Source: Hyaloscypha bicolor E (lineage: Eukaryota; Ascomycota; Leotiomycetes; Helotiales; Hyaloscyphaceae). From it: DNA of 64,000 nucleotides. Made by a program: the position numbers and the translations under genes. A model generated the notes under the pieces. The model ran no database searches. It was not told the origin of the DNA and saw nothing but the letters and a program-made list of their open reading frames with translations. The stretch is taken from the NCBI RefSeq assembly GCF_002865645.1, contig NW_020194600.1, positions 936,047 to 1,000,046 on the forward strand. The letters run 5' to 3'. Shown piece by piece: positions 1 through 10,570 of this stretch (positions within the stretch are counted from its first letter, which is position 1; every line of letters begins with the position of its first letter).

Positions 1-1
1 A

Positions 2-3000
2 AAGTCTACAAAGACTTCTGAGCCAATCCCAACGAGCAGTTCTCACGACGTTGATGGTCACATGATGCAGGGAGATGTCGATTTGGTCGGGATGGAGATC
101 TTGATCAGATCGAGGATCTCAGCAGCAAAGGCAATGGGCTTGATCATGTCTCTCGTCCCAACCACTGTGCTTGAGGCATACGATGGCAGTATCGTTCTCG
201 GCTTGTCATCGGCATACTCATCGACACAACTCACTGCGGCGTTGATCGTTGATGAATATGCAAAGAACTGCACCTCGAAAAACCAGCCAGCACGTTTTGT
301 CGATCCACTACAAAAGATTATCGAGACCGACCGACCATTGCATTACCGAGACCTCGTGAGCTATACTCAACTCGTCCGTGCTCAATGTGCTCAACTTCTC
401 AACACCTTCCGAGATGTTGGCAAAGTCTCACAAAGCAAATTGCCTGTTCTTGCTGTCGTCGTTCAAGGCGAGCCCGAGGCCGGGCCGGATGCATTCTCAA
501 TTGTCACAGCTGACAAGTGCGTCAATGAGGATTTCGAAAGACTGAAGAAGGCCATGGCTCCTGGTCAACGATTGATTGCCACACAAGCCTTGACTGAGGC
601 CCGTGAGAGTGTGGTCGAAGTCATCAGCAATGCCAAGAATATCAAAGATCAACGAGACATCCGAATTAAAGCCGCTGCTGCCAGCGCTCTCGTTGCCATG
701 AAAGTCTCGCCTAAGAAGCCGACCCACATCATCAAGGGCATGATGGACAGCGTCAAGAAAGAGGAGAATGTGGAGCTACAACAACGCTCTGCTGCTTCTG
801 TCGCTCGGTTGGTGGAGCTGTTTGCCGAGGGTGGCCGTTCTGGGCCAGCGCAGAAGGTCGTCTCGAACTTAGCGAAGTTCAGTTGCATCGATACATCCGA
901 GACCCCCGAGTTTGTACCAAATGCCGGCTTTACCAGTAATATCTTGTCACTCCGAAAGGAGGAAGACCGACGAGATCACCCCGATGCAGCCAAATTCGCC
1001 AGAGAAGCTAAGGAGGCTCGGATTGTCCGAAGAGGTGCCAAGGAGGCTCTGGAGCAATTATCCTATATCTTCGGTGCCGATCTCCTGGAGAAAGTACCAA
1101 CACTCAAAAGTATCATGGAAGATGCTCTGCAACACGCTTTTGCTGGAGAATTGCCACCGGACTGCAAGGATCCGGAGCAAGACGTCGGCCAAGCTGCAAT
1201 CGATGGAATGTCTGTTCTTCGGGCTTTGACCCCGACTCTCAGCAAGGAGCTCCATCGCTTTGTTCTTCACCTATTGCCATTGGTCATCAAAGCCCTCCAC
1301 TCAGAGCTTTCGGTCTTCCGATACATGGCTGCCAAATGCCTTGCCACAGTCTGCAGTGTCATCACTGTTGAAGGTATGACAATGCTTGTTGAGAAGGTCT
1401 TGCCTTCAATCAGCAACCCTGTGGACCTCAATTTCCGACAAGGCGCCATCGAGGCAGTGTATCACTTGATTCACGTCATGGGAGATAATATATTACCGTA
1501 CGTAATCTTCTTGATCGTACCGGTCCTTGGTCGTATGAGTGATTCGGATAACGACGTTCGTCTGATTGCCACCACAACCTTCGCCACCCTCGTCAAGCTT
1601 GTACCACTCGAGGCAGGCATTCCAGATCCTCCTGGTCTCTCCGAAGAGCTTCTGAAGGGCCGTGATCGTGAGCGTACATTCATTGCCCAGTTACTGGACC
1701 CTCATAAAGTCGAACCTTTCCACATCCCTGTGGCAATCAAGGCAGAGCTTCGATCCTATCAACAGGAAGGTGTCAATTGGCTCAATTTCTTGAACAAGTA
1801 TCACCTCCACGGCATTCTTTGCGATGATATGGGTCTCGGCAAAACTCTCCAGACGCTTTGCATTGTTGCAAGTGATCACCACTTACGAGCTGATGAATTT
1901 GCTAAGACGGGAGCTCCTGATGTTCGCCGACTTCCCTCACTCATCGTCTGTCCCCCAACCCTGTCTGGTCACTGGCAACAGGAGATCAACACTTATGCAC
2001 CATTCCTTACTTGCACAGCTTACGTTGGCGCTCCAGCTGATCGAGCTCGATTACGAGACCAGTTGGATAAGACAGACATTGTTATTACTTCTTATGATAT
2101 CTGCCGTAACGATGCCGATATTCTCATTCCATACAACTGGAACTACCTCGTCCTTGACGAAGGCCACTTGATCAAGAATCCTCGCGCAAAGGTCACCATC
2201 GCTGTGAAGCGTCTCCTCAGTAATCATCGCCTTATTCTGTCCGGCACTCCGATTCAGAATAACGTCTTGGAACTGTGGTCACTCTTCGACTTCCTGATGC
2301 CTGGTTTCCTCGGAGCAGAAAAGGTCTTCCTTGATCGGTTTGCTAAGCCAATTGCCGCGAGTCGTTTCAGCAAGTCATCTTCTAAGGAGCAAGAAGCTGG
2401 TGCATTGGCGATCGAAGCCTTGCATAAGCAAGTCTTGCCCTTCCTGCTCCGTCGTCTCAAGGAAGAAGTCTTGGATGATCTTCCTCCCAAGATCTTGCAG
2501 AACTACTACTGCGATCTCAGCGACCTGCAAAAGAAGCTCTTTGAAGACTTCACCAAGAAGGAAGGAAAGACCCTTGCAGAGAAGGCATCATCGGGCGACA
2601 AAGAAGCCAAACAACACATTTTCCAAGCCCTCCAGTACATGCGCAAACTCTGCAACTCGCCTGCCTTAGTCATGAAAGAAGGCCACAAGCAGTACGAGGA
2701 AACCCAACGCCTACTTGCAAAACAAGGCACCAGTCTCCGTGACCCAGTCCACGCACCCAAGCTCACAGCCCTCCGAGACCTGCTCGTCGACTGCGGCATC
2801 GGCACCGAACCGTCATCCGAGAACGACCTGACAACCGAGACATCTTACGTTTCACCACATCGCGCACTCATCTTCTGCCAAATGAAAGAAATGCTTGATA
2901 TGGTGCAAAATGACGTTCTGAAGAAGATGCTTCCTTCTGTGCAGTATCTGCGTATGGATGGCTCTGTAGATGCTTCCAAGCGCCAAGATATCGTTAACAA

Positions 3001-3575
3001 ATTCAACTCGGATCCTTCCTATGACGTCTTACTCCTTACCACATCTGTTGGTGGTCTTGGATTGAATTTGACAGGTGCCGATACGGTCATATTCGTGGAG
3101 CATGACTGGAATCCGCAGAAGGATTTGCAGGCTATGGATCGAGCGCATCGTATTGGGCAGAAGAAGGTGGTTAATGTATACCGGCTGATTACTCGAGGTA
3201 CCTTGGAGGAGAAGATCATGTCGTATGTCACCCCTCCCCCCTCCCTCTTTCCCAACTAACACCCCCAGACTTCAACGCTTCAAAATCGACGTTGCCTCCA
3301 CAGTCGTGAACCAGCAAAACGCCGGCTTGGGAACCATGGAAACCGATCAAATCCTCGATCTCTTCAACCTCGGCGAGACAGCTGAAGGTATAGACAAACC
3401 TACTCTTAATGGAGCGAGTGCAGGGGACGGCAGAGAAGAGGATATGGTTGATGCCACCGGTGAGGTCAGGGAGAGGGGCAAGAAGGGCTGGTTGGATGAG
3501 ATTGGCGAGCTTTGGGATGATAAACAGTACGAGGAGAGTTTTGATCTGGAGGGGTTTTTGAAGAGTATGAAATAG
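2..3575 (+). CDS. mot1: Mot1/BTAF1-type Snf2 ATPase (TBP remover), 5'-truncated
   Basis: The C-terminal ~1175 residues of Mot1, the nuclear Swi2/Snf2 ATPase that displaces TATA-binding protein from DNA. The frame is open from base 2, so the start lies outside the window. Exons are 2-3222 and 3269-3575. The 46-nt intron has a GTATGT donor, an AACTAAC branch site and a CAG acceptor, and splicing gives ...KIMS-LQRFK. The first ~540 residues are helical HEAT-repeat sequence. The ATPase core follows: Walker A DDMGLGKT (~1824), DEGH box LDEGHLIKNP (~2153), motif III SGTPIQNN (~2240), motif V SVGGLGLNLTGADTV (~3045) and motif VI AHRIGQ (~3143). The tail ending in QILDLFNL and an acidic/Trp-containing stretch is characteristic of Mot1 rather than other Snf2 proteins. 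Full-length family members are about 1850-1900 residues, so roughly 700 N-terminal residues (the TBP-binding HEAT region) are missing here. Identification is secure; the exon count upstream is unknown. Confidence 0.96.
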
Positions 3576-4275
3576 GCTCTTCGTGCCCTCCTCAAAACTT
3601 ACCTTTCCGACGCCGGTTTTGTGGTGATGCATTGCATGGATGGCGTTTTTTCCTTTCCTTTTGCTTTGAGGAGTTGGGGTTGGGGAACTTAAGAATGGGG
3701 AGATATGGGAGATTGGAAGGGATCGTGAGCATGGCATGCATAGCGAAAGAGCGAGAATGGTGGTTTGCATGAGCATTCATGTTACATAGTGCTTCAGCTG
3801 GAACCTGAGGGTGCAGGCTGAGCGAGGGGAGGGGAGGAGGATTGTATTCATTGGGGTTATTGTACGATAGATCAAGCAAGCGCCGGCTCCTGGCCCGCCA
3901 AAGAAAATATGTCTTCACGGCTTGCCTGCGATAACCATTGTTCTTCCCTGTTGTCCTCTAACGAGGCATATAGCTAGACAGACTTGGGCGACTTGCGTTC
4001 TGCGCACGCTGATTGTTGTTAGTGGCCGTGGCTGCTCTCTCATATCATCCTCGAGAGTCTGAGGCCCGGCGAACTTCTCTTGTTGCTTGAGTGCTTGGCT
4101 GTCTAATAAAGGCGAGGCGAGCAATCAAGTCTTTGAATAAAGTCGTTCATGTGACACGATTACCATTTGCTTCCTCAGGCAATCCCACGTGACATGTTAT
4201 TTTTCGCTTAACGTTTGCCCCAAAAAAATTCATACCTATTTATTAATAGCGAACGCAAAAAAAAAAAAGAGAATC
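3576..4275. other. Intergenic, mot1 3' flank to U6 3' flank
   Basis: About 700 bases without a gene that I can support. The antisense reading frames over 3228-3918 are shadows of the mot1 3' end and its flank. Poly-A/T runs near 4220 and 4257-4268 lie just beyond the U6 terminator. A match to the polymerase III B box was looked for on the minus strand downstream of U6. Only a weak GCGTTCGCTAT-like string around 4245-4255 was seen, and it is not convincing. Confidence 0.5.
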
Positions 4276-4431
4276 AAAAAAAATTGGTAGCTTCTCTTTG
4301 ATTGAGCGTGTCATCCTTAGTGCAGGGGCCATGCTAATCTTCTCTGTATCGTTTCAAATTGACCAACTATAAATTTCGTTAGTGATACACTTTGGGGGTG
4401 GAGTGGTGGGCACGTACATGTTCCGAAGAAC
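4276..4431 (-). ncRNA. U6: U6 spliceosomal snRNA gene with a 51-nt intron
   Basis: The catalytic snRNA of the spliceosome, transcribed by RNA polymerase III. On the minus strand, 4366-4276 contains the near-invariant U6 core: the ACAGAGA box (ACAGAGAAG), then AGATTAGCATGGCCCC and AAGGATGACACGC, ending in a T8 run (4283-4276) that serves as terminator. The 5' stem-loop GTTCTTCGGAAC lies apart at 4431-4420. Between them is 4417-4367, which starts GTACGT, carries CACTAAC about 12 nt before the end and finishes in TATAG, which is a normal fungal spliceosomal intron. Removing it gives GTTCTTCGGAACAT joined to TTGGTCAATTTGAAAC, the expected fungal U6 5' end, for a mature RNA of about 105 nt. U6 introns are known from several fungal lineages, including S. 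pombe. The exact 5' nucleotide (4431 or 4433) is not certain. Confidence 0.95.
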
Positions 4432-5715
4432 ACAATAATGTCGCTAACAAAACCTATACCCCCCCATCTCAAAACCAGGCCACCCATGGAGATTCGGTTC
4501 GGCTCCCACCGCGGCCTCCCACAACCCAAAGTTCTTCACTTTCCTCCCGACGGTCGATATATCGTAAAAAAGTATTTTAAAATGATGAGATGATTCTATT
4601 ATGACTTATTGAAAACGAAGGAGCGATATCCTAGGCTTTCGCTCAGCGAAATGGACGGGTATTCAAGTTGGATGAGCATGAGCAAAGACAGCCTGGACGG
4701 GGGAAAGGGGATCATACAATTCAATTTCCAATGCCCCTGACTAAAGCTGGACATTGCAAATGCTCCCTCTCCAAATGTACACCTGTGTTATTGTATATTT
4801 GAAGACTGCCCCTCTAAATGTCCCAGCAAGCTTGGCAATAATCCACCCTGGAACGTTCCATGGAACATTCCAGCCCGTATCAATAAGAGTTAGGTAATAC
4901 TTGGTATTGGATTATTCCAATCGTTCCAAAATGGCAGGGGTAAGCAAACACAGCTATTCCCCCACTATGGCTCCCCTCGTACGATTATTTTACCTTGAGT
5001 ATATCCTCAAAATGTCTTCTTTAATTAAACCAAACCGCTCCCTTACACCGTCCGAGATAATAGTATCTTCTGTGGACTATATAAAGGAGACTTCCTTTAT
5101 TTGGAAGCTGTAATGGTGTGAGGCACGTAATAGCAAGGGGATATATAAGTAGTCAAGGTAAGTAAACTGCAGAGTGACGCTTGCAAGTGTAACTGGTTCC
5201 AAGAAGTAATTCTAACAAGAGACTAATCGATGCCCCTTTCCAGAACTATGTGCGTCTCTTTATATATTCCCTAGTACTTAGCCAAGCGTACGAAGCTCTT
5301 TACTTAATTAGGAAATATAATCCGGTATAATCCGTATAATTCCGGTATAAGTAATACCCAAAATAGGAAATTAAATCCACGATACCTGATGTCCGCCCAT
5401 GCTCCGTTACGTGTGCCCACCACATGAACCCAATTTACTAGTCTCCGTACGTTATCTTTAACGGTAGCTAGGCACGGTATAGCGGAAGTAACTAGAAGAA
5501 AAGAGGCGGTTCTATTAAAGAGCTAAAGCTAAGGAGAAAAGGAGAAGAGAAGTGTTCGACGCCGTAAGGGCGAGGTTATAGCTACGGACTTGAAACAGGC
5601 TAGGTTTGAGGCTATTCCCCTTACGGCGGTCTGTGAGGACCATAATAACGTGGCAACAGGTGCTCGCCCGTGACACCGACCTTCTGGGGTCTTTATATAT
5701 GTCCGACGAAGCTAC
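4432..5715. other. Intergenic, repeat-like and AT-biased, no gene seen
   Basis: No coding sequence could be supported. The stretch contains a palindromic TGGAACGTTCCA / TGGAACATTCCA block (about 4851-4873), TATA-like strings near 5077 and 5141, and short imperfect TAATCCGGTA-like repeats (5320-5350). A 432-bp segment (4786-5217) begins TGTTA and ends TAACA as LTRs do, but it lacks matching target-site duplications. A Lys/Arg-rich frame around 5490-5560 could be the worn end of a transposase. That is a guess. Confidence 0.3.
4453..4458 (-). promoter_or_regulatory. Candidate TATA box of the U6 gene
   Basis: TATAGG on the minus strand lies 22-27 nt upstream of the U6 5' end, the distance expected for a polymerase III type 3-like TATA element. 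This is inference from spacing only. Confidence 0.5.
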
Positions 5716-5907
5716 TCAGACAGTTGTATATCCAGAAAATGCTCGAGTGTATATTGTCTTCGCCATGTCTTTCAGATCTGTTCGTGAGAAGAGGTCATTA
5801 AAGGGGAACATGGTATTCAACGCTGGGATATATGAAGACATAAGGTCGGGATCGAGGGCGTGCCCGTAGCCCTGCAGCGCTCGAATATACATAAGTGTGG
5901 GGCCCAC
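5716..5907 (-). pseudogene. Relic of a TPR-repeat (NLR-type) protein
   Basis: A short minus-strand frame reads IRALQGYGHAL followed 34 residues later by IYTRAFSGY. It matches the spacing and wording of the 42-residue kinesin-light-chain-like TPR units (YTRALQGYEKALGPDH...) found in fungal STAND proteins. Only about one and a half units remain, with no start and a stop directly after. I infer that it is a fragment of a lost NB-ARC/NACHT-TPR gene, not a functional peptide. Confidence 0.5.
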
Positions 5908-6096
5908 ACATGAGTGGTAGAGTCATACACTATTCCTTATATTTTATTTCGTTTTTTGGATTTGATATAGATATAGATAGATGGAAAAAGTCCAAAGGAG
6001 GAATCCGTTTGCATATTAAAAACCTTATCTACCAATAGCCCCCTTCACATTCAATAACCAAACACGCACTGCCTTTATTAAACCTTTGATTTTTTT

Positions 6097-6951
6097 CTAG
6101 TTCGAAAATGTAGTCGATCCCAATGTCTCATGGACCTGACTTCTCCGCCTATCAGTCCCAGGCAACTCATGTTCTATCCTAGATCCGGCCAACTCATGCC
6201 CCTGCTTTGTCGCTTGCTGAGTGATTGCCCAGGAGTTCGCACCGTCCGCCTGAACTCGTTGCTTTCTCGCTCTCCAGAACCACCAAAGTGTACCGAGCAC
6301 AAGCGCAACCCCAACTACACACCCTAATACCACTCCAGCGGCATCTCCTGGACTCAAACTGCTGCCTTTGCTTGTTACGGTAACAGTCGCAGGTGGGGAT
6401 GTAGTCGTGACCGTGGTAGATAGGGTACTAGTTGAGGAGATGGACGATATAGGCGTAGACGTTACGGAGCTGCTCGTCGAGAGCGGTGCTTCGCTAATAT
6501 TGAAGTAGTGCGATGTTGCGCCGTTGTCGCCCGCATTATCAATTTGAAGGTAGTATACATTATGGAAGGAAGGATTGATACCACCGTAGGTTACCTTCCA
6601 GTTTTGTGTCGTACCATTAAGGTTATCTATCGTAATCAGTCTTTACTATCCCAAGATAGAAGGTATATATGTCTTCTTTTCCGTACTGATAAGTGTTACC
6701 GAAGGGCCTCCTTGCGCATTGTTCGGATAATTGTCCTGCCAAAGGCCCAGCGTTGCGTTCGTCAAGCTTGCCGCCCATGCTAGGATGACAATCTCGCCGG
6801 TGTTATAGGCAAAATTCCGCGAATAATTCTTATCTGGACCCTGCGTCCATGGCGGGAGGAATTTATTCTGGGCTGCGACTTGGCCACCCCAGATCTGGCA
6901 GAGAATGAGCGCGAAGCATGGCAAATCCCACCAGCGCGACGACATTCGCAT
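6097..6951 (-). CDS. Secreted-stalk single-pass membrane protein
   Basis: Two exons, 6951-6687 and 6626-6097, give 264 residues. The 60-nt intron (GTACGG...GATAG) sits between VTLI and NNLNGTT. Layout: signal peptide (residues ~1-27, cut near VAAQ), an extracellular domain of ~130 residues with conserved-looking Trp and NxT sites, a Ser/Thr-rich stalk (TSTPISSISSTSTLSTT), one membrane helix (about AGVVLGCVVGVALVLGTLWW), then a basic cytoplasmic tail of ~60 residues. This plan is common in fungal plasma-membrane proteins and resembles cell-wall sensors, but there is no WSC or LysM domain, so no specific role can be claimed. The start chosen is the first of two close Met codons (residues 1 and 3). 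Confidence 0.75.
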
Positions 6952-8382
6952 TATGGTAGATGAATTATCCCGAGAACTCCGAATTTATAAAGGATATGCC
7001 CATAATATATATGCAATCTGCGCTTCTGGCTCCTGCACGCATTGGGGGGAAGAGCCTGCGGCACCTAACGCCGTTCGTATTGGCCTTTTACAATGTACAC
7101 CTATTGGATGCCGCCCGATGTTGCACTATTAATATCCGTGCGGGAGTGGTGGCGAGGGGCATGCATGAGACACGTAGTGCTCTACCTGGGGGCTCAAGAA
7201 GCCCTTCTTAAGTTGTGTTACCAGGGTGCCTGCAGAGATATGGCTGATAGGTGCCCAGGTTAACACTCTAATACCCTTTTGTCTAACTAATATGCATTCA
7301 CTATGCGAAGATGGTCAAACAGCCTCAAAAAGATGGGTATTTACGGATACGATTAAGAATCGACTCTCCCAGTCCATCAGAAGTTGGTCTGACAGGAAGA
7401 AATAACAAGCGAGTGCGCGCATCCCGCAGAACGAGAAACCCCCCTTTCCCATCTTTTATGAAGCATTTTAATTTTCTCAACCTCATCCCGTCCGAGGGAA
7501 GCATAGAACATCGAGTTTGCAAGACTTGCAGGGCTGTAGAGGTTGGGTGAACCTTTGTGCTTTTGAAGTTTTGAGGCAGTGCCTTTCTACTCCATACTCC
7601 TTCAACATTTCCATCTTGCGGAGGTACTTCGTCCTGCTTCCCTATCTCAATTGCCTATCTGCAACTTTTATAAATTTCATCAAACGGCTGCCTTACCGGC
7701 CACTCGGGTGACACAAACACTGCCCCGCGCCCTCTCACAGCCATCGGGCGTAGATGCGGGCTGACTTGCGCCTGCACGCCGTCTGCTTGCTGCTTTCTTG
7801 GACGAGAAAACGACAATCGTTTGGGTGTGACTTTTGTCTGTTGCGGCTATTTCGACGAATTCTCCTTTTGTCTCATCCTCAGGCAGATTGTATCTCATCA
7901 AACCAAGCTGGGCAACTTCGAACGCCACTATCTGAAAATTTTCAACGCGTGGAAACAAGAGACATTGCTTCGGTGGCCAGAACCGTGCCTACAGAAGTCC
8001 AAGTGATGGGATTCTAGATTGCAGGTGAGTGAGGCGCAGGGAAACCGCTATGGTGTGCCGCGATTGGTAACCAACCTCCAAGGAGTGAATATCAATTCGT
8101 CATGTCTTGGTTGCAGGTTGGGAGTTTCCAGCTGAGGAAAACAGGATGCAGATTGGATCGACGGCATGGTTTTCCATGTTCACATGAGGGCGATGGAGAC
8201 AGCCATGGTTAGGACGAACCACTCGGCATCTGTTGCAGTCTCACGCCCGCCTCATAATCGATCCCGAACCGGCTCTTACCTCGAAATTGAACAAAATGGA
8301 GACCAGACCCTCGAGTTTCTAGACTCATCGTTTAAATTGGTGCGAAACTCATTGGATATCAATCTCGAAATCTCTCTTCGAT
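6952..8382. other. Intergenic, nothing supported
   Basis: About 1.4 kb upstream of two divergent genes. Several 60-90 codon frames exist on both strands, but none shows domain-like composition, splice-consistent extension or repeats. I treat the stretch as the shared promoter/5' flank of the 6.1-6.95 kb minus gene and the 8.4-10.4 kb plus gene. Confidence 0.4.
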
Positions 8383-10418
8383 ATGGCTCCTCGTATGCAA
8401 CAGGACATCGAAATGGGCTATAGAGGTAGCGAGGCTGGGAATGAGGCTCAGGACGTCGAGAGTCTGCAGCCACCCCGTCGGGGCCTGGGGTGGAAAATAC
8501 ATGTAAGATTACGAAAAATCTCTGTTCCAGTTAAAGTGAAAGAATACTGAATATATCCTCACATAGGGCCAGCGAGTTGGTCCTGGTTTGAGCGCTGCAA
8601 GCATATCAAGTGCAATCTCGCACTGGTCAGTTCAATGGGTTGCCAGATGTAGGTATCTTGAGCGTTTAGAAATCTTACCCTGCAGTGGCATTCCTGAACG
8701 AGAACATTTAGGGGTTCCAAGATCAAATCGAGCAATCGCCGAGGAAGTCTCACCAGAGTCATTATCAGACGCTCAAAACAGTTTCCTCGCTGAAATATTG
8801 GGACTGGAGTTGGGAGAAAAGCCCCGCGAGGAACTGAAGGATGCCTGCGCCTGGTACATGAATTTCCTAGAATTCAAAATTAGACAAGCCTGGAAGTCCT
8901 TGTTTATTCCAGTTCTAAGAGGCACAATCGGCAATGAGCAGGCCCCTCCACCCAATAGCGAAGACTTTTCCTTGACCTTCGAGATCTTGAAGACTATTGC
9001 CGAGGCACTCAGACGCGAGAATCTGGCTCTTACAGATATTCTAGACAAGCTATACAATGAAAATCTGTTCAAGGAAGCCGACGGCGACCGCTCACACGCA
9101 AATCAGCTTGTGTTCGCTGCTCTGGGGTGGATAAGTGAGTTTCCTGTCATCTTGCCCCCTTTCTCTGCATGGACACTAACCACAAAACAACAAAAAGGCT
9201 CCCTATATTCCGCCAGACATGACCCAGATCCCATGAAGCTTCAAATAAACCTCCCAGATTCTACGTCTTCTGTACCCGAGAGTCCACACACAGCCCGCCG
9301 CCGCCGACGTTCCAAAAAAGAAACATTTACGCATTTCTCCCATACGCAAGAGAACAATGATCAGCCTCTCAACACTCTCCTCGGCAGTTTCGGCAAGGTG
9401 ATACCGCAGCGGCAGAGACAGTGGGTCTCTGGACGCGTGAGCCCAGCCTCCATAAACCCTGTACGGCATGACGATGACTGGATCGAGCTCTCACTGCTCT
9501 GTTTCCACGCATTAAACAAGGTAGCAAATGTCAAGATTGAGTGGGTGGATAGTCTGTCTCTGCATCTGGAGTTTGACAATAAGACAAAAGTGCTGAAAGT
9601 CTTTCGGCTACCGAGCTTATGTCTACTTATGTGTTGCTGCGAGAAAGTATCACCTTTATCCCAGTTCGTTCCACCATCCCATTCATTACCCAACGTGCAA
9701 AAATCATCAAGGAGTAAGTAGCTCAGTGCTAAGAAAGTTGGTTGACAGAATATTCTACGACGCCACCGGGGAATCAGAAGGCTATTCCGACGACCTCGAA
9801 GACGCCTCGGATTTCTACAGCGAAGTGCTGCTCTCCTACCGCCTCATATTTGGGCAAGACCTGTCCTCCGCAGCCGACTTTCTACTCCTCGCGCGAGACA
9901 CACCGCTTCCCCTCGACTTCTACGATCCTCTGCTCCCAGCCCTCTGTGGCGCCAAGTGGCCAACGAATGACAAAGCAAGAGAGGTCTACGAATTAATCGT
10001 AGCCGAAGACCCGTCGTCGCAATATCGCGCTTCGATCCACTTCCCGTTTCTGGGGAAGAGGTTGTTGGATATCCAGACTCATGTTAAGGGATTCCATCCG
10101 AATGATTTTCGGAGTCTATGGAATGATAGGAGGAATCGGGAGAGGTGGTGGACGTTTTGGGTTTGTTGCCCTTCCATCTTAATCCCACGGCTGGGAACTC
10201 GAGTTAACAATTGATTGAATAGGCGGTGATTTTCTTTGGCGGTTTGTCACTGATCCTTGCGTTGATATTTGGATTTCTTCAGGTAAGTTCGAGGGGGAGA
10301 AGTGATGTCGAGTAAACAGAAAGGGGCTAATGTTCTGTGATTGAAGACGATACTTGCTGGCTATCAGGTTTACTATGCCAGGAAACAATATTTGCAACAG
10401 CCAATGGCGCCTATTTGA
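8383..10418 (+). CDS. Fungal-specific protein with C-terminal membrane segment
   Basis: Six exons: 8383-8502, 8567-9134, 9198-9663, 9749-10160, 10223-10282 and 10347-10418. They give 565 residues with every splice in phase. Recognisable stretches of a widespread but uncharacterised ascomycete family are PRSNRAIAE (~residue 83), an Arg-rich linker, then VKIEWVDSLSLHLEFD and KVLKVFRLPSLCLLM, then EVLLSYRLIFGQD. The last two exons encode a membrane helix (AVIFFGGLSLILALIFGFLQ) followed by AGYQVYYARKQYL and a short tail. In this family the protein is usually tail-anchored. Its function is unknown, and I do not propose one. The region just after intron 1 is variable in the family, and a different acceptor or an extra 37-nt intron near 8650 cannot be excluded. 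Confidence 0.78.
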
Positions 10419-10570
10419 ACACTGCCAATGCATCGCTTTTCACAATGGCCACAGCCACGCTGAAGAAAGAGCATAAGTTGGGGATATCTCGTTCCTGATC
10501 GCCGCCACATGAACACAATCAAGCGCCAACCATAGCGCCAAAGCCAAAACTCTCGCAAGGGACAAATCAC

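Noticed and set aside
3228..3776. 182-codon antisense frame over the mot1 3' end
   Set aside because: Overlaps confirmed mot1 coding on the other strand, has low-complexity composition and no domain.
7311..7550. 79-codon plus-strand frame with basic composition
   Set aside because: No family, no splice extension, no support beyond length.
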